Shown one piece after another: positions 57,798 through 64,000 of a DNA stretch of 64,000 nt (the stretch's first letter is position 1; each line of letters starts with the position of its first letter). Origin of the DNA: Telmatactis stephensoni (lineage: Eukaryota; Cnidaria; Anthozoa; Actiniaria; Isophelliidae); contig JALIZF010001765.1 in assembly GCA_029948255.1 (NCBI GenBank), forward strand, positions 62,001 through 126,000. The letters are read 5' to 3'. The position numbers and the translations under genes are program-made. The notes beneath the pieces are model-generated. The model did not search any database. It was not told the DNA's origin and worked only from the letters and a program-made list of their open reading frames with translations.

Positions 57798-59219
57798 CTA
57801 CGAACACTTGCAGTGAGTGGCTGGACAGTTGCCCACAGCGCAGTTAGCAGCACACCAAGCGTCCATACCAGCTCCATTGTACGGGGGAATAGCCACACAA
57901 CTACCGCCCACCGGAGGACTAACCGGAGGTTTTGTGGTAAGCAGGAGGAGGAGGCGTGCTGGGACCGTCAGTAACTGGTGGTTTGGTTGGGCTGACGGGT
58001 GGTAGAGTAGGGCCACCGGTTGGTGGTGGTGGTGGAACATATCCACCGAGGTATTTCTTCACTGCGTTCATCAGTGGGTAGTTACCTTTGCCGCAGAATT
58101 GACCCTTGAAATCGTCCAGGGCTAGAGACCAGAACATGGCACCTGCCAAACCCTTGGCTTTGATCACTTGTTCTACTTTCAAGAACAAACTTCTCTCGTC
58201 GTCATAGCCTACCCACACGTCAGCCCAATCCTGCTTAAGATAGCCAAATGGCGCTTTAACTGGACTTTGGTCGGTCTTAACAATCTTCATCTTGGGCATC
58301 ATATCACAGATCTCATAATAAGAAAGGAAACCGGATTCTCTGGTAATATTCACCTCTTGGGGGATTGCCATTGGCTGGAGCACCAATTCCGTGTTTGTTT
58401 TTGTTGACTAGCTTGAATGACCGGCCATATGTACCAAGTCCAAGAGCAATTTTATTGGGTGGCGCACCTTTATCGATCCAGTACTGAGTGGCATATTTGA
58501 CTGTCAGGATGTCTTCCGGAGGTCCTTCCAAGGCGGTGTGGTGACCAGTGTACTTCTCCCACTTTCCGCGTAGGTCATACGCCATCAGGTTAATCAAATC
58601 TAGAATCTGCCCAATTTTTTCAACTTCGTATGCCTTGTCGATGGTTTTCTTACCCGCGGACACAGCAGCGGTGAGTAGAAGCCTTGGACGTCCAGATGCT
58701 TTGCCTTCCGCTACGAAAGCATTCATGAGCTCTTGGCAAAGCACGGTAAACCTCTGTTTGTCTTCTGGCGGGGAACCTCCTCTGGTTGCGGGGTACTCCC
58801 AGTCAAGATCAAGACCATCAAAGTCCCACGTACGAAGTATTTTGATTACAGAGTCAATAAAGACTTTTCTCGTAGCAGCAGTTTTCACCATGCGAGAAAA
58901 TGGACTGTTAGCGTTCTCGTGGTTCCAACCACCGACCGCAATAAAGGTCTTCAAGCTTGGATTTTTCTGCTTGAGGGCATTGAATCTGGGGTACAGTTTG
59001 TCGTCGTTCCACTCGTACATGGCGAGCTCGTTTTTCTGGTTAATCTTTGCAAAGGAGTACATCAAGTGGGTACAAAGATCTGCTGGGATATCCTCTGGCC
59101 AAAACTTGGCGCGCCCTTGTCTGTACTGAGACCAGTTTGTGTGGTAACAAACTCGAACATAGTTTGCTGCGGCGGCGCAAGAAGCCAAGGCGAGCAACTA
59201 CTACAGTAAAGAGCTTCAT
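57798..59219 (-). pseudogene. GH18 chitinase B, tandem paralogue with three +1 frame breaks
   Basis: Close relative of chitinase A in the same orientation, also intronless, with the same catalytic motif DGLDLDWE, linker and six-Cys tail (CVAIPPYNGAGMDAWC ... CPATHCKCS). Frame breaks: one in the signal peptide near 59194-59203 (after MKLFTVVV; chitinase A has one base fewer here), one at a run of five C on the coding strand (58359-58363, before [11 protein letters not shown]), and one in the linker near 57934-57960 (before TTKPPVSPPVGG). Removing one base at each gives 1419 nt, 472 residues. There are no nonsense codons otherwise, and the catalytic residues are intact. It is either a very young pseudogene or a functional gene with consensus insertion errors; the sequence alone cannot decide. 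The start ATG at 59219 corresponds to that of chitinase A. Confidence 0.8.
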
Positions 59220-59271
59220 GGTGCTTTTCTGCGACACTTCCTGAGCTGTAAACCACTAGTACGACCAAGTG

Positions 59272-59279
59272 CTTAAATA
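59272..59279 (-). promoter_or_regulatory. TATA-like box of chitinase B
   Basis: TATTTAAG on the minus strand, its proximal edge 52 nt upstream of the start codon, in the same position as the TATAAAAG of chitinase A. The promoter was probably duplicated with the gene. Confidence 0.55.
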
Positions 59280-60467
59280 ACTGAGAGGCTAGGGCCATTT
59301 GGCCGAAGAGATATTTCAGCTGGATGACGTCCTTGCAGATTTTTACCAATCCTGCTTCAACATTCTACCACCCAACAAACAGTACCAGTGGATGTGTACC
59401 TAGGAAGAGTACATCGTTCCAGGTGTGATAGCATAGAGTTCACACCTGTGAAAAACATTTTAGCATTGTAACACCTTATTTACGTAAAATTTCGCACGCT
59501 TTGAAGCTAAAAACGTTGCCATAGTTTCAAAATTGTTGCACGCGTTGAAGATATATTTTATGGGACGTGTTGATTCGTCACGCTGTACAACATTTCTAAA
59601 ATTGAAACTTGAAAAGTAGTTTTCGCGAAATAATTCAACACCATCCTAAACTAGGCCAACTCCATAAGTCAAGTCGTTCAAGATATGATGAATATTGAAA
59701 ATAATGAAGTCATATAGCTAAAAATTTCGTATAAAGATTTCATGTATAGTCCATTTCAGTGATCACTTTAGTTGTTGAAGACATGTCAGATTTATGTGAG
59801 TAAAATCTGTTGACGTGTCATGGTGGAGGGAGAGCTGTTATCTATGTTAGCTATGCGCATAATTAATCTTATGTTATAAATCTATGTTATAAATAAATCT
59901 ATGTTATAAATCTTAGTCTTAATAAGATCTCTTGAGTCCTTAATAGTGTTCTAGAGAACGAACACACGTCACGACAAGTTCCCTTTTCGCTTCTATCTCT
60001 CCATCTTCTCCTGCTCTCTTGCTCCGTCCCACCCCACCCCACCGCGCTCCACTCCTCCCCCCCCCCCCCCCACTAATCTTTTTTTAAACATCTTGCTACT
60101 AGAACGTAAGTGTCGTGCTCCGATTGTAAGTTTGCAAAAAGGATTTGACAAGTGGCAATCAAACAGAACAGTTTGAATACGCGATGTTTAACAAAACCAG
60201 GGCAGAGCTGTCTGCTGACTACATAGCTATTTTCGTGGTCTCAAAGCTTTCAAAAACAGAAATCTCAAACAAACCCAGGTGAAAAGGAAGCCAAAAAACA
60301 TCTGTCGTTCGACGGCCTTCCAGTGTTCATGGAACAGTGTAACAAGTTCTGAAATAAACCAAAACGAACAATATGTATTATTGAGGTCTGTTTATCTCAG
60401 TTTATTATAAATGATTTAAAATCACAGAAAAATTATGTTTTTATTCTCTCTCTTTTTTCTTTTGTTT

Positions 60468-60614
<147 letters not shown>

Positions 60615-60867
60615 TCTTTTTTGAGAGAGAGGCCATATAGTGAATTGGAAGGCATAATGCCGCTGTGTTTTCAAGATAACTTTAGAGTGTTTTTTAATTG
60701 ATACACTTGAAAACAAGAGCTTGATAACAGGTGATTAGTTTCCAGAAAGAATTCATTTATTGAGTAGTACAAGGCATCAATGGAGTAACCAAATTTGATT
60801 ACTCCTAAATCTTTTTCAATGAAATCGAGATACAATATAGTGTTATTATTCAGAACTATAAGAACTA

Positions 60868-60936
60868 TTCTTCAGAACTATAATGAATTACTTGCAAGAG
60901 CTCTTGCAAGTAATCATTATAGTTCTGAAGAAGGCT
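60868..60936. repeat. hairpin
   Basis: CTTCAGAACTATAATGA and TCATTATAGTTCTGAAG pair, continuing into ATTACTTGCAAGAGCTCTTG, which is itself palindromic, so the stem is almost loopless (about 30 bp). Confidence 0.85.
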
Positions 60937-61194
60937 ACAGCGAGTAACCGAAAATTCAGCTTTTAAAGTTTTAATTTTTAATGAGGTCAGTTTCAAACCT
61001 TTTAAATTCTGTCTACGACCGACCGCCCTCACAGTATACTACAGACATGTTAAGAACCTTCGAGAAAATTTCAATATGACTTTTTTGGTCGTTTAGATGA
61101 GAAAATTTGACCAAATTTCATATGTCATCAAATGCATTTGTTACCTGACATTTAACCGTGTCGATGGGGAAAATCTATTTGAATTCTTTATAAG

Positions 61195-61420
61195 TGGCCT
61201 GGTTGGCCGAGCGGTTAGAGCGCTGGCCTTTCACCTGCTGTGGTCGGCCGGGTTCGATCGAGCCCCAAGCGCCTGGATCGTATATGAATTGAGTTTGTTT
61301 GATGTGTTGTTCTCTACCATGCCACGAGGGTTTTTTCTCCGGGTTCTCCGGTTTTTGCTCCCTCAGCAAAAATCGACATGTGAGTCGAGTGATTATTTGC
61401 AAAATATTTTTCGTGAATCG
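61195..61420 (+). mobile_element. tRNA-derived SINE
   Basis: The head resembles a tRNA: A box TGGCCGAGCGGTTAGAG (61204-61220) and B box GGTTCGATCGAGCC (61251-61264), which are internal RNA polymerase III promoter elements. The body (CTCCGGTTTTTGCTCCCTCA ... CATGTGAGTCGAG) recurs without the head at 50162-50283, which shows that the unit is dispersed. A hairpin of CGTGAATCGTGC follows at 61408-61462. Confidence 0.8.
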
Positions 61421-61462
61421 TGCAGCCGTGGACCGTCCACGGCACGATTCACGAAAAATAAA
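61408..61462. repeat. hairpin next to the SINE
   Basis: ATTTTTCGTGAATCGTGC pairs with GCACGATTCACGAAAAAT; the inner CCGTGGAC/GTCCACGG extends the stem to near-perfect. Confidence 0.85.
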
Positions 61463-61649
61463 AACGTCAAATCAATTAAGGACAACTGTCTGATATATTC
61501 CCGAAATAAAAGGAAAGACAACTAGAAAACTGCATGCTTAATTATGCTCTCAGTAGTACATGCATCATTCATGCATTCTTTAGGTTACATAAGCGCTTTG
61601 AGAATAAAACTAAAAAGCGCGGAACTGGGACAATTTGATTTATTTTTTC

Positions 61650-61825
61650 AGCGATTCACGTAGAAAAAGACCATAAAATCCCGAATCTCTAAAAATAATT
61701 TCTGTTTTTCTCGTGTCACGTAAATAATGTTTTTACGAATCACGAGAAATGTTTTTTTCGCGTGATTCCCGAATCACGAATAATGAAAATGCTTGATCAC
61801 GCATCACGTAAAAAAACCTGTACGC
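61650..61825 (+). repeat. TCACG-rich repeat, copy 2
   Basis: Irregular TCACGTAAA, ATTCACG, TCACGAGAAA and GATCACGCATCACG strings over about 175 bp. Same family as 52830-53010. Confidence 0.6.
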
Positions 61826-62828
61826 CGCTGTTATGAGAAGAAAGGCGTTGGAATCATACTACTATACATGTAGATCATTGATACTGATTTCTGTTTTTTT
61901 ATCTGTGTCGGGTTGCGTCAGGGAATTTTACTGAATAAAAACTCGAAAAACAAAGACTTTCATTATATTATTCATAGACTACTGTTTCAGAGTTTCTTAT
62001 GCACTGGAAATCATTTCTATAACCGTTAAAATTGAATTGCTGGGAAAAAATTATTTGTAGAATTTTCAACCTTACTCTATAAGATCTGTTTTCTAACTGT
62101 GAATAGCTACCCAATGATGGTTGGTATCAAAATATTGCGTTTTCTATTGCAAATCAGTATTGTGTCGCAAAAGTAATGCACTCTTTTAAGATATTTGCAT
62201 TACAAACAGAGGTGACACGCATGCAGTCCTTCGCGTCGATCTGGAGAAGTTCTCTTTGTTTTTCTGTTGTTGTTGTTTGTTTGTTTGTTTGTTTGTTGTC
62301 AAAACCAACGGCGGTCGCTTTTCTTAATTGTTTTGCAACGGACGGCGTGTTCTTGGCACGTTTTAGTAGAAACAATTTCATTTTTTATTTGAATTGATTT
62401 TTATTGATCACAATCACACGTTTTTTAACAATACTGAGGATTTTTCACAGTGCTGGAGATTTTTTACAAGGCTGGAGATTTTTTGAAACATGATATATTT
62501 TTTAACAATGCTGCAGACTTAAACACTGTGTATTTTAAACAACGTTGAAGATTTTTACAATTAATGTTGTACATCATTGATGTACATCAAATTTACAAAC
62601 AATATATGGAGAATAATGATAGTATTACATGAAAAAATACTTTGTTGACACTTGCTACTTGTGTGTGTGAATTCGTTCGTAAGGAAAAAGCAATAAAGGA
62701 AAAGAACTAATATTTAGCGTCAGTAAGTTCCTTCAGCAAGCTGATCTTCTAAATCGAAACGAACGATGAGTTAGTAAAGCTAGTTAAAGTCACACAGAAT
62801 GGAAAGAAGTCGAAACAAGTGTGAGGCC

Positions 62829-62905
62829 AGTGGGGATAGAACTCGATCGCGAGACCTCTCGCTCCGAAAGCCGCGCAATAACCAACTTAGCGTGCGTACC
62901 CCTGC
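62829..62905 (-). mobile_element. tRNA-like SINE fragment
   Basis: The minus strand reads GCTAAGTTGGTTA (A-box-like) and, about 40 nt on, GAGTTCTATCCCC (B-box-like). The arms do not fold into a convincing cloverleaf, so a SINE relic is more likely than a tRNA gene. Different head sequence from the SINE at 61195. Confidence 0.55.
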
Positions 62906-63054
62906 CGTCCCCTGGTAGCACGAAAAGTAGATAGATTTATCCATTAATCCAGTGGATCAAATGATGGCATTCTTTAATAACTTTATCCACTGGATTAGCA
63001 CTATATTCAACTGATATTCGTGCAGTAGAGCTTTAACGTGCATATTTGACATCA

Positions 63055-63333
63055 GATCAAGAGACCATAATACTAAGAGAGCGAAGCTCAGTATTGATGT
63101 CTGTGCCATGTTCGGCTAAGGCTATTTTTAGTAACTTCGCCATCGCGCGCGCAAGGCTCTTAGACAATAGAATTCAAACGGTCCCGTCCGCGCGCACGTC
63201 AAAAATCAAATTCTATTGGTGGAGGGACTTGCGCGCGCGATGGCGAAGTTACTAAAAATAGCCTTAGCCGCCACGAACATGGCACAGACATCAATACTGA
63301 GCTTCGCTCTCTTAGTATTATGGTCTCTTGATC
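63055..63333. mobile_element. 279-bp foldback element
   Basis: Arms of about 110 bp pair from GATCAAGAGACCATAATACT and its complement inward through GATGTCTGTGCCATGTTCG and AGTAACTTCGCCATCGCGCG. The loop is about 55 bp and GC-rich. Noncoding; no target duplication found. Confidence 0.85.
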
Positions 63334-63841
63334 AGATTCAGTTGATAGTTGAATGGCTGAAACTTTCTCGAAGACCTATAGCAAAAAATGAGTGTTAAGA
63401 TAACTAGTGGTTACGTGTTCAATGTGTCGTAGCGTTTCTGTACTAATTAGGGGACACTACACGTACTCTCTCACCCACTCACACTACATTCTAACAGTCT
63501 ATGCACACAATTTTTGCTCGATAGCTCGTTTTCACTGAGGGAGGAAAACCGGAACATAGTTAATGCAATCTCAGTTATCGTTATATTTGTAAAATTTCAC
63601 GTTTGTCTGAGTCTTTTAATAAAGACCATTACCATTATTATTATGCTATTTATTGACATTGACATTGGTTTTTATTTTATACAATATTTACATATATTTA
63701 ATTATTACAATAAATAAAAATATTTAATAAAGCATATGCATAGTAATTTGTTTTGTAATAACCTTTTGAAACAGAACGAGATAACGAGTGTGTAGGTACA
63801 AGCTATCTATAATAACTTTTCAGTTAATCGAGATAGATAGC

Positions 63842-63907
63842 TTAAAGTTTATTAACGTCTATGTTAAAGTTTATTAACGTCTATGTTAAAGTTTATTAAC
63901 GTCTATG
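63842..63907 (+). repeat. 22-bp tandem repeat, three exact copies
   Basis: Three consecutive copies of a 22-bp unit (core AAAGTTTATTAACGTCTATG), 66 bp in all. Confidence 0.95.
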
Positions 63908-64000
63908 TGCAACTAGTTACAATGACACCATATCTGGACGCAAAGCGTAACCTATGAGTCTCAGAAATACAAAGAAACTTCAATATATATACCTCTTCTT

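Noticed and set aside
58548..59129. 193-codon ORF antisense to chitinase B, and a similar 128-codon one antisense to chitinase A (54588-54974)
   Set aside because: Both are shadow frames of the GH18 coding strand and share its conservation.
61195..61290. Functional tRNA gene
   Set aside because: A and B boxes are present but acceptor and anticodon stems do not pair convincingly, and the body is repeated elsewhere; SINE head instead.
63490..63560. Third SINE body copy (minus strand)
   Set aside because: Some similarity (CCGGTTTTCCTCCCTCAG), but too short and diverged to call.

Overview
This is eukaryotic, almost certainly metazoan, genomic DNA. It is AT-rich, with GT-AG introns, multi-exon genes and many small repeats. 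The protein families (KIF4 kinesin, SH3D19, ST13/HIP, a CNBD2-like protein, KLHL8, TRMT9B, GH18 chitinases with a short Cys-rich chitin-binding tail) and the repeat style suggest a cnidarian, probably an anthozoan such as a stony coral or sea anemone. That placement is inference; no species-level marker was seen.

Layout. A KIF4-type kinesin lies on the minus strand; the window holds only its 5' half and the gene leaves the left edge. It is head-to-head with a five-SH3 SH3D19-like gene (+, 5.5-12.8 kb). ST13, the Hsc70-interacting protein, follows (+, 15.8-22.0 kb), then a long CNBD2-like cyclic-nucleotide-binding gene (+, 24.0-38.3 kb). Three minus-strand loci converge on it: KLHL8 (41.6-44.3 kb), TRMT9B (46.4-51.6 kb) and two tandem intronless chitinases (53.6-55.1 and 57.8-59.2 kb). 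The last 4.8 kb has no gene I can support and is filled with repeats. The genes look like unrelated housekeeping or cellular genes; only the two chitinases form a functional cluster.

Exon structures were derived by hand from splice sites, reading-frame phase and recalled family similarity. Every exon join listed keeps phase. The exceptions are KLHL8 (two single-base frame breaks) and the second chitinase (three). All five breaks are +1 insertions (or -2), and removing one base at each restores a length divisible by three.

Repeats dominate the noncoding DNA. There is a hAT-type MITE family with four copies, each with its own roughly 8-bp target-site duplication. A MULE-like hairpin has a 9-bp duplication, and several elements are flanked by TA. 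tRNA-derived SINEs are present. A near-perfect 1.8-kb inverted repeat sits in the first intron of the CNBD2-like gene. A 22-bp minisatellite recurs in three introns of SH3D19, and a 17-bp minisatellite occurs as two large arrays in opposite orientation 21 kb apart. I did not find a clearly novel multi-gene system; the most unusual signals are these repeats and the frame-break pattern.
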